64,000 bases of DNA from Ignelater luminosus (Eukaryota; Arthropoda; Insecta; Coleoptera; Elateridae): positions 28,698-92,697 of the forward strand of contig VTPC01000403.1 of NCBI GenBank assembly GCA_011009095.1, in the 5' to 3' direction. Positions 48,534 to 61,593 of this stretch are shown one piece after another. A model generated the notes under the pieces. The model had not been told where the DNA came from. It searched no databases and was given only the letters and a program-made list of their open reading frames with translations. Each line of letters begins with the position of its first letter. Position 1 is the stretch's first letter. Made by a program: the position numbers and the translations under genes.

Positions 48534-48728
48534 ATTAATGTAGGCAGAACATTGGTTTGATACATTATTTGATTGGAACAATATATGCGGTTTATAAAAT
48601 TAATGTAAGTAGTACGTTGATCCAATGTACTATAGCATTAAATCAAGAAAGATTGTACACAGAATTAATGTAAGGAATCTATTAATTTAATGACTGCATT
48701 TATTGATATAATGTAGATACATAATTAA
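48534..48728 (+). repeat. Degenerate tandem repeat, 65-bp period
   Basis: ATTAATGTA recurs at 48534, 48599 and 48664, exactly 65 bp apart, with related sequence (for example RTACRTTG, ATTTGAT) between. A fourth, weaker unit may start near 48724. There is no coding potential. Confidence 0.5.
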
Positions 48729-48926
48729 TTGGCTCAATGTATACTTTACATTACCGTAATGTATATGTAACATTATCAACTAGACGAAAAGTAAGGATAA
48801 GAACGAATGTACTAAATTCACAGATATGATGAATTTTAAATTGACTAATGAATGCATTTATTAACTGATGAAGATTATTCATTGCGACAATTAATTTGTA
48901 TGCTGAACCAATTTTAATGTATCAAG

Positions 48927-49243
48927 TAAAGGTCAAAGATCCATAAGATCCATAAATAAAAATTCGTGCAAGCATTGACTAACATACCTCCAAACAATCG
49001 TTTTGTTCTTGTTTGGACTCATCAGTGAAAAATAATAAAAGTCAATGCTTGCCCGCTTTATACTGGTTATATAATAATTAAGTATAATATCTAACAGCAC
49101 GAAAATACCAAAGCGCCATATAATAAGAACGCTTCAACCATAAGAACGACTTACTCGACTCGTCGATTTGTTGAATAAAGGAGGTATGTTAGTTTTTTAT
49201 TTGTGGGAGACAATATATGGATCCTATGGATCTTTGTCCTTTA
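48927..49243. mobile_element. MITE-like inverted-repeat element
   Basis: The left end reads TAAAGGTCAAAGATCCATAA and the right end, inverted, TAAAGGACAAAGATCCATAG. A second inner block, ACTAACATACCTCC, also pairs with its inverse. The element is about 317 bp with no coding capacity. The flanking duplication is ambiguous (TA or TAA). Confidence 0.65.
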
Positions 49244-49244
49244 T

Positions 49245-52200
49245 TTTATGCATATAATCCCCACTATAAATTGAGAACAAACTTTTATGTATTTCCTTTT
49301 TAGAAATATTTTTATTTAATGTACTTTTTTGATTGATTGAACTTTTTTATTGTATTTACGTCGAACTTGCTTCAGTGTGAGATCGGCAATAAGATCAAAT
49401 TTTCAATTTGTTCCCATTTCCTTTCTATAACTTTTATGTCGGTGCATGGATTGGGATCAGCATCAGAAATACAGCGTATTTGTATGTAATGCTTGACCTT
49501 TAGCATAAAAACCAAGTACTTGAAAAAGGATTTATATCTCTCCACAGTTTGACCAATAGCAGTATGTATACGTACTTTGGCTTCTGTCAGGTACAGCTAC
49601 ACTACTGGAAATTTTGCGTTAGTTCGATTATTTTTTTGAGCTTTATTTAAATAAGACAACACTTTTTTCTTTCGACTTTAATTTGGATCATTTTTCAAAT
49701 TCAATCACTTTATGGATTTTGCAAACTAGAGTCATGAGCATTTAGCTTTTCTTTCCAAAAGTCCCTCGTGGATAATTAGGCTGATATTTTTATTTAATCC
49801 AAAGGTTTAGCTATTGAGAACTTCAGGATCGGATAATTCTCGATGCATCTTCAACTCTGAAAATCTTTTCTTTGCTGTATTGGTTTAGGAATGCTCCGAA
49901 ACTGTCCGAGGTGAACAAAATTAATATAATTTTAAGGTTTTTGTGTATTTGATTAGTACAGTTGCTTTTATACTGTCGAAACTCCTTTGATTTACCGTCG
50001 GGCTGGCAAACTACTTAATTTGAGGACGTTCCGGAAGAGTCAGTTTCCGAAACGTCTCGACAAAATATCGCAACAGAGTGTGGCAATAGCCCAATTAACA
50101 CATCAAATGAGAATCCACACTCATCAACTTTTAGACAACACTTGAACTAATTACTGTCTGCAGCTTTTTGAATTTGACTTTAATTTAAAATTTTATTTAG
50201 ATATTTGGACTAAATTTTTGTCTGATTGCGGCGTGAATTTGCTATTCTGAAGTAGATTGGACCAGTTCATCTCTGGTCTAGAATAGACTACCAGAAAGCC
50301 TTTTTATTTTAATCTTCTACTAGTAGGTCTAACTATTTTTTACCAATACAGAAAATTCTCTAGAAGATGCTAATAGCAATTTCTAGATTTTCCTTTTTTA
50401 CTACAGGTTACTTTTATAAACCGAAGAATTCTACTTTTTTATACATGAAACACTGTGTTTGAGGTGGAATATTACATAATAAAAGAAAAATCGGAAATAA
50501 AGTTTTAGAATTGTCTATTTGAAATGTAGGTCATGGATTTTCAGCATCCTTGAGGTAAGGGAAATCAACTGGAAAATACTATCCGCATGTTTTGATTATA
50601 CCGAGAAGTTCATTCGCCCAGAACTAACTACGATTAACTTTTAACTTATTACTACCCGTCAGAACTTAAGTGTTTGGAATATAATGGGTCTATTTCAGTT
50701 TTTGTTGTTTTATTCATGTATTTATATTATAGCTTTTTTATAGCTTGATGTAGATTTCAAAACTACAAAATTTCTTTTTGTTTGCATCATATAAAAGAGA
50801 GAATTGTAACGATTAAAAAAATGATAAATGTAAGAAGAAAGTTTGAACTGAATATTACTAAAATAAATCTTGGCTTAATTAACTAATTCAGAAATAACTT
50901 TAGATTACATTATAGGAATATGTTTATAACAAGCAATATTTCTAGAAAATATGTGTAATTAATTGATGTTCTAAATTAATTTCTACCCTCAGTACATGAC
51001 CTTAAAGGAATAGGAAAGGGTTCGCCTTTGATGTCCATCGGACCTACCCTTAATAATTATAGCGTAGTTGCGCCAGGAGGCTTCATCTTGAAAGGAGAGG
51101 GTACAATTAATGATTAATGAGACATATTACAATGATCTTTATTAGATTCATGCTATATTTCAGGATTTATGCAAAAAAAGAATGGATAAAAAATTATTAG
51201 CATTTAATGTGTCAAAAACAAATATATTTTATAACAGAGAACAAATTATACTGAGATTTGCAATACAAAAAGTATAAAAAACAAATAACATTTTTGGAAT
51301 TTAAAATTGTTAAAAATAATCTTATTATTTGATTATCTAAGAAAAAACTAACAAAACTTTTTAACATATGTAGTAATGTCTCACTAATTTTTAATTTTAT
51401 TAGAGTAAGTTACTAATGGAAACGCAAACAAAAATAACCAAACTGTTCCATTGAAGTAATCTGTGTTGCCTAACTAATGCTAATTAAAATGATGTACAAT
51501 ACAAAATTCAAACATTATTGAATACTTAGTTTATTTAACAAGTTATAGGAAGAGAATTGCAGATTTTTGAATTCTCTTTGAACATAGTTATCAGTTAAAA
51601 AACACAAACGTAATCAATCCTTTAAAAAAGTTGATATGAGAAATGATGTAAAAAGACTAATGAAGTAATTATTTGCATACACATAGCATAGTAGAATAGA
51701 ATAACTATTTTGACAGACTAAAAAAACAGACATCTATAGGTGTAAAATATTTATTTAGAAAAAACAAGATATGGTGAATTCATTAGTAAATAGTAAAGAA
51801 TAATACAACTCAATACTTATTGGTTGTGCTTGCTCTAAATAATCTAAAAGTTATATTGAAAGAGGGTAATGTTGAATATGGTAACGAAGATGTATTTTAT
51901 GAAGATAACGGAAAAGCTGATACCATTGAGAATTTATTAGAAAATTGCATAATTAATCCAAAGGTCCATAATAACACAGAACTTACTAATGGCAAAAAAA
52001 TAATAACAGAGAAAAAAAAGTTGAAATGACATAAGAGTGGAGAAAGTAGATACAAATGAGGATACATCACAAGAGATACAGATACATAAAGCAAATAGTG
52101 TCATAGTTATTTTAAACAAGATTTTGGCCAAAATGATTTCAATGGAAAAGAAATCTCATTTACGATTTACCTTTATCTAGAAAATTAATCAAGGCAGACT

Positions 52201-53000
52201 CTATTAATAGTATTACAAAAGTGAAAAGGCTAGTTTGCGAGATTGAAGGATGTAGTTTTGAGACATTAATGAAGCGTATTAAAAAAATCTTCATAAGCCA
52301 AAAAAGGTTTTTGACTGATATGATTCATCTGAGTAAAAGGCTTCCCAAAAGAAAATTTCTTAGAAATTAAAGAAAATCTTACTGAACATAACACTAGAAT
52401 TGAGAAACCAAGCCAAGAGTCAATTTAATAAGTTAGTAAAAGGGTTATCCATTTCCAAAAAAAGAATGTGAATAAAAATCATTTTGCTAATTAAGGGAAT
52501 TGATCTCTACATACTAACTACATAAACAAAAATTGAAAAAGATTTATAAAACAAAGGAAGTTCAAAACATTATTCTACGAAAAAACGAAAGAAGCGAACA
52601 AATCAAGATTGCTAATACTAAAGATAGCTTAGTATAATTATTTACATGAAATTGCCAATTTTCTACTTGAACTTTTTTGTAATAAAGGAACTAATAGAAA
52701 TGAGGGATAATTACGTTTACTAAAGTGAAAGTGTCTGCAATTTTTGCCTAAAATACCTACACAATTACATTAATACGTTTTGGTGTGTATAAAACAGATT
52801 TTCCTTAAAATGTTATTTTTATTTTCAGTCGCTACTTCTATTTGCGTAACATAAGAAATCTTAGGTTTTGTTTGGTTTGCTTTTCTTTTCCTTTTACAAC
52901 AATATTAAATCTACTTTTTACTTTACCACTCTGACTCACCCTTTGATGATGGTAAAGTTATCAACAAATAACTTTGTGTTATTTTATTATTGTATTATTA
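49245..53000. other. Intergenic, no gene recognised
   Basis: AT-rich sequence. The frame at 51820-52029 encodes a Lys/Glu/Asn-rich stretch without known motifs. The region downstream to about 52640 has a similar Lys/Asn-rich composition broken by stops and may be an old transposon gene, but I cannot support it. Confidence 0.45.
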
Positions 53001-53005
53001 TATTA

Positions 53006-53011
53006 TTTATT
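53006..53011 (-). terminator. Putative CSP polyadenylation signal AATAAA
   Basis: The minus strand reads AATAAA here, about 195 nt beyond the CSP stop codon, a normal distance for an insect 3' UTR. The surroundings are very AT-rich, so similar hexamers occur by chance; a further AATAAA-like site lies slightly downstream. Confidence 0.45.
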
Positions 53012-53205
53012 GTATTTTAAATTACTAGAACGTCTGTAAAGTTTATACTAAATCTAAACAATTCTATCTATAAAAGTTTACACATCATTTGTCTAGAAAG
53101 TCTTACCTAAAAATTTTAATTTTTAAAATCAGTTCAGTTTTCGTTTTACATTTCTAAATTCTTAATAATACAACTACAGCGATATAGCAAAAACAAAAAA
53201 GAAAT

Positions 53206-53402
53206 TCAAGCAGCAGTACGTGCTGTAGCAACGTGCGTGTCATAACGTTTTTTGTATTCTCCTTGTGGATCATACTTCTTAGTGAGGCGATCCCAATCTC
53301 GACTCCTCTTGACTTGTAAATGTTTTATGACTTTTTCTGCCGTTTGCTTCTGTCTGTCGTTACATTTTGTACAGCCACTTGACAAAGCATCCGGTAAGGT
53401 TT
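53206..53402 (-). CDS. CSP gene, coding exon 2
   Basis: A TTTGCTTCCAG acceptor (AG at 53404-53403) precedes AA at 53402-53401, which completes the Lys codon opened in exon 1. The exon encodes [13 protein letters not shown], with cysteines 3 and 4, then the amphipathic helices and the [12 protein letters not shown] segment. It ends ATARTAA followed by TGA at 53208-53206. The frame is intact throughout. Confidence 0.93.
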
Positions 53403-56400
53403 CTGGAAGCAAATAAAATGATCAAAATGATAAACTTAATTTAATAAAATCTCTGTTAGTACACCTCTGCGTTTGCTTAGAGAAAGTGTAAACTTAGTTA
53501 CGTAATGGAAGTTGCCTTCGGTAGCGTCTAAATTGAGAACTAGTAAGGAAGTTGACACCAGGAAAAGCTAAAAGTGGAATGTACCGGTTACATTTCATGA
53601 GAACATTAGCACTTGGTTACACCATATCAACGTGATTTGGTTGGCTAATTGTCGATTAAATTATTCCTGTTTGTAATTGAAAATTAAGCAATTACAAAAT
53701 TGATTAATTTCGAAGGTTGCTTTCAATTAGGTTAGCTTACTAAAATTATTTTCCGTTATAGAAAATGTATAGTAAATAATTTATAATGTACAAACTTAAA
53801 ATGTAATGTATTTTGCAACATTACAGTGTCACAAATTTATTTTGTTCTGGGACTTCTGTGAGTTTCAAGGTAAAGTAGAATAAATTGAACGTAATGTAAC
53901 GCAATGTATTAATAGTTTTAAAAGGAACGAAAAGCGATAAAAGAAATTTGCATCCCATAAAAAAAGTAATGGTTTTTTGGAACTACCTCTGGAAGTTTAC
54001 ATCTAAAACTCAGCATGTGCTGTAAAATTGAATTGAATCGAAATGTTGTTTCAACGTAACCCACCTGCACATCGTAAGTTAGTATAAAGTTTCAAAATAT
54101 TATATCTTAGTTTATATACCATGTAGTTTGCATGCATAGGTTAATACTCTTTTCTTTTCAATTATTAACCGACTAGATTCTGTATACGCACGTAGATCAT
54201 TGAAACTTTATAATACTGGTGTTACCAAAAATAACATCAATCATCATCAGATTTCTGTACTATATATAATTGTCGATTAGGATTCTCAAACTCAGAATCT
54301 TGGTGTCCCGATGCCTGTGGAGGTAGTATAAAACAAGAACACGCAAAAAACATCAGGTATGTCAAAGAAATAGATAACAATACGGTTGAATTCAGAATTT
54401 CTATATTTGAAATAAGAAAGTTGGAAGCATTTCTAATAAAATTGGAAGTGCTGGGGATTTTATGCAAGCATAAGCAAAAAGTTTGCACAGAACAACAGCA
54501 ACAGCTTTGCTGTTTAAACTGTGTTGATTTGCTTGGTGATGGTTGATTCCTACGAGACGTTTCCAAAAAGTGTGTGCCTATTCTTCAGGATTGCCAAAAA
54601 GATTTCAAAGAGTACACGAGAATGAGTTTTATCTTACCACGCTAGAAAAACAAGTAGAGACGTATTACTGTGAAGCATATTGCACGACGATAATTTTCCT
54701 AAGATAATTGTTTCCAATCTACTATTTGTGTGTCAACCCGTACCATTAACCATTGTTACAGCTGGTTTTTATGATTTTTAGTAGCTCTGGGTGAGTGTTA
54801 ATTTTTCTAATTTCTTGAATCATTTTGACATGAAAAAGGCTTCCTACGAATATGATTTGAACAAACAGTAGACTTCTGTTTATCTCGCCAACATTCCTCA
54901 GCAAATAAATTGATTTTTTGACTAGTTTAGTTCAACAGAATTTTTGACGTCGTTTAAGTTCTTAGAGATAGAGGTGAGATTTAGCAGATCTTGTTCAAAG
55001 GCCACCTTTAATTGCTGGATTTATAAAAGTGACTACTTGTAGACTGAACTACATCGAACCCAAAATAACGTAGTAAAACAACAGAAACACACCTTTTTCC
55101 ATTACAGCAGTTTCCCTACAGATGCCTTTCGTGATCTTGATCTTACTTGCGACGTCATTCTTTTTTAATTCAACGGAAGTTGGTTTATCAGATAGTTACC
55201 ATTAGTAAATTGATTATTGTTTGGTTTCTGCTAAACAGTTCCTAGTTCATTACATTTGCGCGTGGAAGAAATTTCTTTCTCAATCTGAAATACGGAATTC
55301 AGTAGATTTTATGAAGATTTATAGTGCCCATCGGAAACCAATTATCCTCCTGACAGGTTTGTATTTAGATCGGCTAACAACTTTAAAAAAATCAATGATT
55401 GTAGATAACACAATCATTTGACTTTTGTAAACTAAGATCAGCAACAGTACCAAGTGGTACTTACCATATCTGATTTTATTCTTTAGACAATTGAATGAGT
55501 TTTAAGAGTGTTCTCTTGCAAAAAAGATGTGGAATATAACTAACTAGTTAATAAACAAATAAATTTACGATTTAGATTAAGTTGGCGTTTGGAAATACGA
55601 GCGGCGGTCCTGGAGTCCTTAATGAAACATTTACAAGTTTGGAAATAATGTGTTCATAGTAAACTAACCTAACAGCAGTATTCGTAATATTTGCACTTTA
55701 TGTACTTAGTTTTCTAAAATTGTTTTGCCTCACATGGAACGACTTTGCTTCAAATGTAATTCGTGGTTTTAGTTCTAAATAGTCCATCAGTGACCTTCTT
55801 TTTGATGCAAAGTCATCGATAAATTGATGAAAAAAGTTGTTTTGCAAGTAATATTCTTTTGGATGCGGCTCTCAGGCTTTGTTTAGTTGCGCTCTTTAGT
55901 GTATAAACAAATTCTTGACACAAGGATTAGATCTAATTTTGTGCATGTGAAAAAAAAGACAATTACGTTACTCGTTTGGTCTTTAATGCAGAACAAAATC
56001 AATAAAAGATGTGGCAGTTTTCAAATTTTTCTGACAAACGGATTAACATATTGAGTTGTATAGGTTGTCACTTTAAAGTCTGACCTGTCGGTTATGGCAA
56101 GTGAGATCAAATTATTCTTCGCTTTGTAAGTTCTGCCCATGTAACAGATGCAGGAAATCATAGGATTCATAAGTTTTGATTAATAAATAAACGTCCAAAA
56201 AAGTCATGGGTGGATCTGACTTCCTGACTCCAGACCAAAAGTGTTTGATTTTTTATTGAAATGTATTAATTCCAAGACCCCAAAATTATACCAACGGTAA
56301 TCTAGTGCAACACTCTTCATTTGTTCCGATATGGTAAACGCCTTTGTGTTACTTTAGGTTGTTGGTTATGATAACCCCGAAGATGGCCCTAAAGTCTTCT

Positions 56401-59400
56401 TGTACACAATTGAACGGCATATCCGTAGATATACTTAGATCGTTTTTTGTTAAATATTACAAATAACAACATATGGAATGGAAAATGGAATTGGTCGAGC
56501 CACATTGTGTTATACCCTATACCAGTTTTTCTCTTCAGTTAGAGTCCATGAGTGGATTTACAGTGATACAGAAATTGTATACACAAGGTGTTTAGATATA
56601 TTACGTACAGAAACAAAACTGATGTTGGTAGAACTTTACACCGACAGGTCATGAGCAAGAAAACAAGATTGAGTCTAAAGAATCTTTTACTAAGATGTCA
56701 CTAAGAGTTTATTCTATAAATGAACTAGTCATTTAGACGATTTTGGATATTTTCATTCATTTTCCAATTTGGCCAGGTCATGTTAGACTGAAAGATGGTA
56801 TAATAATCGTTTCCTTAAGTGGCTTCAGACAATTACAGTGGCGAATTTAGAAAACTCTTCCGGGGAAACCTCAATTTTTTTTCTTTGATCCTTGAAATCT
56901 CAAGACATGCGTATGATACTGGTATGGCCACAAATATGGTGGTGCGAAACAACTACGCTGTGTCTCAGTAGTTGCTAGCTGACAAGAGGAACAAAAGTGG
57001 CTCTGTTTACATCACCAAGCCTGACAATAAAACCATTTGATTTCAGTTCAATCTTAAGATAATTATGTTTAATATCAGAAATGTTATTTGATTATAAATA
57101 CTTTACAAATTTCTCAAGATCCTCACAAAGCCAAAGTCAATTTTGGGGATTTCCTCACACACTGGCAATATCGTTCACTCATCACAATGTAAAGTTCAGC
57201 ATTGCCAAATTTATTAAAAATTCAGGGAATAGGTATGTAACAAAAATTGAGAAATTTTTTTACAAAATTTACAAAATTGAATACTATCGGAGTTACGAAT
57301 TCACTTCGGTTATTTCTAAAATGCTTAATTTTGGTATGGTGCACATACTAAGTTAGAATTTTTGTATATCATTGATTGGTTCCTTCTTTTTAATCTTTTT
57401 TAGTTTTGATTGCAGTAGTTTATATGGAATTGTATAAGTCATTATTCAAGTCCCTTTGGCTGATTTGCTATTCTCAAGTTTGTCCAAAAAATAATTTTAA
57501 TTGAAAGTGCGATATAGAGAATTTCATCTAGTAAATATACCTGATAAGACTATGTTGATTCTTAAATATAACTCGAAATAGCAAAAGTATAACCTTTCAG
57601 AGTTCTAGAAAAATTTTAAGATTTACAAAAATATTTCGGTCAAGATATAAGCAAGATTCAAAAGAATTTCTAAAATCAGACATTAGATACTAGGTGTAAG
57701 TCAGTGTAGAATATTTATAGAGCGAGTATCAGATGGCTGAAAATGTTGCTCAAATTGGTGACCCAAATGATTAGTTGTAATCAGTAGTCGAAGTGGCAAA
57801 TATTTCTTACCGGTATGGACTCAGTGTCGTATTAACCTCTTTGTGGGCTCTACACAACCTACATGATTATTTTGTGGAACTTCCTTGCCCCCCCCCTTAT
57901 ATGATTTGGTGGAATTTCCCTAGCGTATCCGAGATCCCCCTATATGAAACTGAAAATTGAAGGGGGGCTGATGGGCCTCTCGGGGTGATGGGCCCCACGC
58001 AACTGCGTACTTTGCGTAATGATATATCCGGTCCTGTAGGAACGCAATATGTGTATGTGACCTTCTCCAGCCTTATGTCGAAAATCAAATAGCGAGATCG
58101 GATTAACTTTAGTGTAAAATAGATTGTCAGCAGATATTCGGTATATATGGAGTATACATTATGAGAAAAACCTTGGAAAACTGGGCAAGAGACATCTCGG
58201 TAAGCGGACTATACTGCATTACTAGCACACACACAAAAGAAGAACTAGAAAAACTTATAAACACGATTGGAAATAACTAGCAATGAGTATGAACTTGCTG
58301 TGAACTAAGAAAAAACCAAAATTATGATAGATAAAAAATATAACAACCGGCCAGACATATAACGCAAATAGGACAATGCTGAGTAGTAAATACCTTTGCA
58401 TATCTCGGAGCACTAATAAATAAGAACTAAGGATGTACAGATGAAGTTAAACGAAGATGCAAGATGCCCAAAAAAGCAGCTAAGAATCTCCAAAGAACAT
58501 GGATGGACAGTGACATAACGGTGAATACCAAACAACAAGTAATTGAAACATTAATATATCCCATACTGCTGTACGATGCTGAATCATGAACCCTTAAAGC
58601 GCAAGACGAAAGAAAGCTTGACGCAACAGAAATGTGGTGCTGGAGACGAATACTTCGTGTTCCCTGGACAACAAGGAGAACAAATCAGTCAATCCTGGAA
58701 AAAATTAATGAACCACAACGGCTACGTGAAACCATAGACTCCAAAATCATGAAATTTTTTGGGGACATATCTAGGGTAAACCCTATCAACATAGAGCGAT
58801 CGGTTGTGTATGGGAAGATAGAAGGTTCCAGACCAAGAGGAAGATCACCAAAAAGATGGAGCGACCAAATAAAAGTAGTTACAAACTTATTTATACAAGA
58901 AGCTAACAGGGAAACCAACAAGAGAGCACGATGGAGAGAAATAATAGAAAAGCCACAAGAAAAAGCTAACAATGATCACGACTCCCCTGATAAGAAGATA
59001 CAAAGAAGAAGATATTCGAGATAAAAACTAGTGTGAACGATGTTCATTGCACTGAATATTTGTTTACGTTAGGCAGTAGATGCAACTAAGGTATTGACAG
59101 TCTTCATTAGTAAACTTGTAGGTTCGGATACTTTATACTGGATTCTACATAGGCCCGTAAGCTTCTTATATAGTCATGACCGGTTAATCGAAACCTTTCA
59201 TACAACTGTTTAATTTTCTCTTCCCCGTACCTTAAATTAACTTCCTGTGGCTGTTGATTACGAACAAATATTTCTAATGCTTTTATAAAATCAAAATAAT
59301 CATCTGAAATGTGAGGTTCCATTCCAGATCTGTGTGACGAGAAAAACCTTGGCAAACGCTGGCGAAAATTTTCCGCTAAACTTCTATAAAACTGTACGCT

Positions 59401-61581
59401 ATTTATTTTTTCCACTTTTCTACTATCGTGCAATTTCACATCACTAAATTCAAGTATAAATATGGACCTTTCTGCTTCTTTGAAGTATGAACCCGGATTC
59501 TGTAGCATTGATTCCACCACACGAATTTGCCATAAAATCTAGACATGAGCACCAGGAAAAGTTTTTTCTCGTTTTTGTCATTTTAAAGATAAATACGATA
59601 AGTTCTGAAAGAGTACCATACAACAGGCCTAAATTATAGACAAATCCTATCTTAGTTAATCTTTCTCTCAATTCGGAAAAGAAGCATCTCTCTTTACTCT
59701 GGCTTGAAACATCTTTAGAAGCATTGTCAAAATGCTAATACACAGCTCTGTAGTTGTTCCATACAGCTTTAACGGATCTTAAACTTAAGTACGTATCCTA
59801 TAGAATGCAGTTAAATGGCTAAATTCGCTGCACATTGTTTTAATTCGTGCTGAGTTTTTAGCAAGACACTATACAAACTATACAATTTCTCGAAAAATAT
59901 TTTGAAGTAATCGGTGCTTTCAACTGCAACCGACACATGATTGACTGCACCATCCTTTCAAAACTGGCAAAAACAGAATGGCAGAAGGAAAAACGAAAAC
60001 CGATAAGGAACCGTACTTATCAAGGAAAATTCTAATGGACTTAGAACAAAATTATGAGACAAAAATAAGTTAGAGCGTTATCGTTCGAGTTGCTACAAAC
60101 GCATACCGGTATGGTATTTCTATAGAAATAAGTTTAGGTATGTTCAAAAAAAATATAAAAAGTACCGGTATGCCATACCACCGTATACTGCCTCACTTCG
60201 ACCACTGGTTGTACTTGCTGCTACCACTTTTGATCATGTTTTTCTGATCTCAGACTACCATGGGATGAATTACTATTGAAAGCAATATCAATTTTTTTTT
60301 AAATTAATTATCCACTTACTAGAATTTTTATGTTTTGCATTCACCTTGAGGAATAGTGTGCAGATTATATTAGGTGAAAGAGAATTAGTACCTTTTAAAT
60401 TAGATCGTTATTTTTATTTTATACAAAATTCTTCATCCAAAATCTGATAAAAGAGAAAAAAAAGAATTTTAATCTTTTTGTTTATTATTTCATGACGTCC
60501 TTCGATGTTTGGATTATATAGCTCTTTCTGTTTATTACACATGTTACGTTTAGCACTTAAAGAAGAAATGTTTAATTTTACTCAATTTTATTCGTACTAT
60601 TTAATGACATCAACATGTTTTTGGAATTGCAAATAATTTCCATTAATTGTAATTAACGAAAACCTTTTATGAATTTTAATATGCTTACTATATCTGAAAC
60701 GTTTCAATAACAAAAAGACAAATAATTACTTGTAAAGTCTTTAACTTGAATTTATTATTACCTTTACCTTCCTTTTTATTAAAATATTGCATCTCCTTAT
60801 AATTTATTACGTTGTAGAATTAATAATAGTGTATAATCTTTACAAACAATATATTTTTATTAGATTTCAGCTTGATGCATCAAAGAGGTAATTGCATTAA
60901 TTTGTAATAGTTACTTAAGGATAGATACATGTTAAATGTATGATTAGTGATCACTGATCAGAATAATTTATTGTTTTCTCTAGAATGAAGAAACACACTT
61001 TCTTATTTAATTTATTTGCAAAAATCATTTTAGGTAACTACAAACACGCACATGCTTCTCAAGAAAATTGTATCATTCAGTTGCAGTATGTACATAAATA
61101 AAAGAGTATAACTGACATAAATTGGAATATAAAAAACTGACAGAGGCTAATTATTAATGAAATTTTATAACGAAAGGTGCGGTAATGTCTAGGTAATAAC
61201 TAATAAGATACATTTAGGACGACAGTGAAAGTAAAGTGTTAATACAAGATCGAGAGCGTCAACGGATATTGAAATGTAGCACTTTTGGAATATTTTTAGA
61301 TTCAATAAACACAAAAATTCACTATGGTTATTCTAAGATAAAGTCAATTTTGAGTATATTAAAAAAATATATATTTAGATTTTTTACTTACTTTTCAATT
61401 CTCGTCCTTCAGGAGTACAAGGCCCTTCCTCCATTAAGCATTTTATATAGTTATTGAGGACCCTATCGTTGCTTAAAATAGTATCAACATTGACATTATC
61501 ATATTTCGTTGTATATCTATTTTGTGCCCAAGTAACCACCACTACTGCACAAATCACTATCACGATACCGCAAAGTTGCAT
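53206..61581 (-). CDS. Chemosensory protein (CSP/OS-D family), two coding exons
   Basis: The gene encodes a small secreted helical carrier protein of the insect chemosensory protein family; known members bind hydrophobic ligands such as odorants and lipids in sensillum lymph or other extracellular fluids. Joining 61581-61392 to 53402-53206 gives 128 residues, within the usual CSP size of about 110-130. Residues 1-20 are a hydrophobic signal peptide ending in TWAQ. The mature protein starts [11 protein letters not shown], a typical CSP N-terminus. The four cysteines fit C-X6-C-X18-C-X2-C exactly ([10 protein letters not shown] in exon 1, SGCTKC in exon 2), the family disulphide signature. The C-terminal half contains [17 protein letters not shown], also characteristic. 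The intron interrupts the codon after a Lys in phase 1, the position common in CSP genes. No lesion is visible, so the gene looks functional. Family assignment is very secure; the ligand and orthologue are unknown. Confidence 0.95.
57887..57995. repeat. C-rich patch with short duplicated blocks in the CSP intron
   Basis: Contains a run of C (about 57889-57897), an ATGATTTGGTGGAATTTCCC block that resembles the preceding ATGATTATTTTGTGGAACTT (57863), and several CCCC/GGGG tracts. It is probably the edge of an unidentified repeat. Confidence 0.4.
58150..59030 (+). pseudogene. LINE C-terminal remnant, antisense in the CSP intron
   Basis: The plus strand carries, with several stops, [17 protein letters not shown], then [64 protein letters not shown]. 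From 58632 an uninterrupted 130-codon stretch follows: [32 protein letters not shown], and [17 protein letters not shown]. These are standard segments from the RT thumb to the C-terminus of insect non-LTR elements (the EMWCWRR, W.ARRTN and RGRSP.RW motifs). The YADD catalytic box is lost. The clade is not assigned. Confidence 0.85.
59107..59975 (-). pseudogene. hAT-family transposase relic in the CSP intron
   Basis: Reading the minus strand from about 59975: [20 protein letters not shown], then [53 protein letters not shown] and, after a frameshift near 59540, [20 protein letters not shown]... to [20 protein letters not shown] and stop at 59107. Order and motifs match the C-terminal half of the hAT-derived proteins related to KRBA2/ZNF862/KIAA1586. 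Stops at about 59808 and 59735 and the frameshift show it is dead. The 137-residue frame at its end is long but is not an independent gene. Confidence 0.75.
61392..61581 (-). CDS. CSP gene, coding exon 1
   Basis: The exon runs from ATG (61581-61579) to a consensus GTAAGT donor at 61391-61386. It encodes the signal peptide, the YTTKYDNVN segment and the first two cysteines. The reading frame would continue only two codons past the donor before a stop, which supports splicing here. It ends in phase 1, with a single A completing a Lys codon in exon 2. Confidence 0.93.
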
Positions 61582-61593
61582 TGTTAAATGTAA

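Larger units (their letters stand above)
53403..61391 (-). other. CSP intron (7,989 bp) carrying transposon remnants
   Basis: This is the single inferred intron, GT-AG and phase 1, inferred from the matching exon frames and splice sites. It contains an antisense LINE tail (58150-59030) and a sense-oriented hAT transposase relic (59107-59975), plus a C-rich patch near 57887-57995. The rest, including 53410-57840 and 59980-61380, is AT-rich and shows no recognisable coding or RNA gene. A good-looking acceptor (CTACCTCCACAG, ending near 54317) precedes a short open stretch ending at 54237, but joined to the CSP donor it reads into a stop after a few codons, so it is not an alternative CSP exon. 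Confidence 0.85.

Noticed and set aside
54237..54317. Possible alternative 3' exon of the CSP gene with a good acceptor
   Set aside because: Joined to the CSP donor in phase 1 it meets a stop after about six codons and adds no CSP motif.
59107..59520. 137-codon frame as an independent intronic gene
   Set aside because: Upstream sequence in other frames continues the same hAT-like protein, so it is the tail of a decayed transposase; its start codon is only a GTG.
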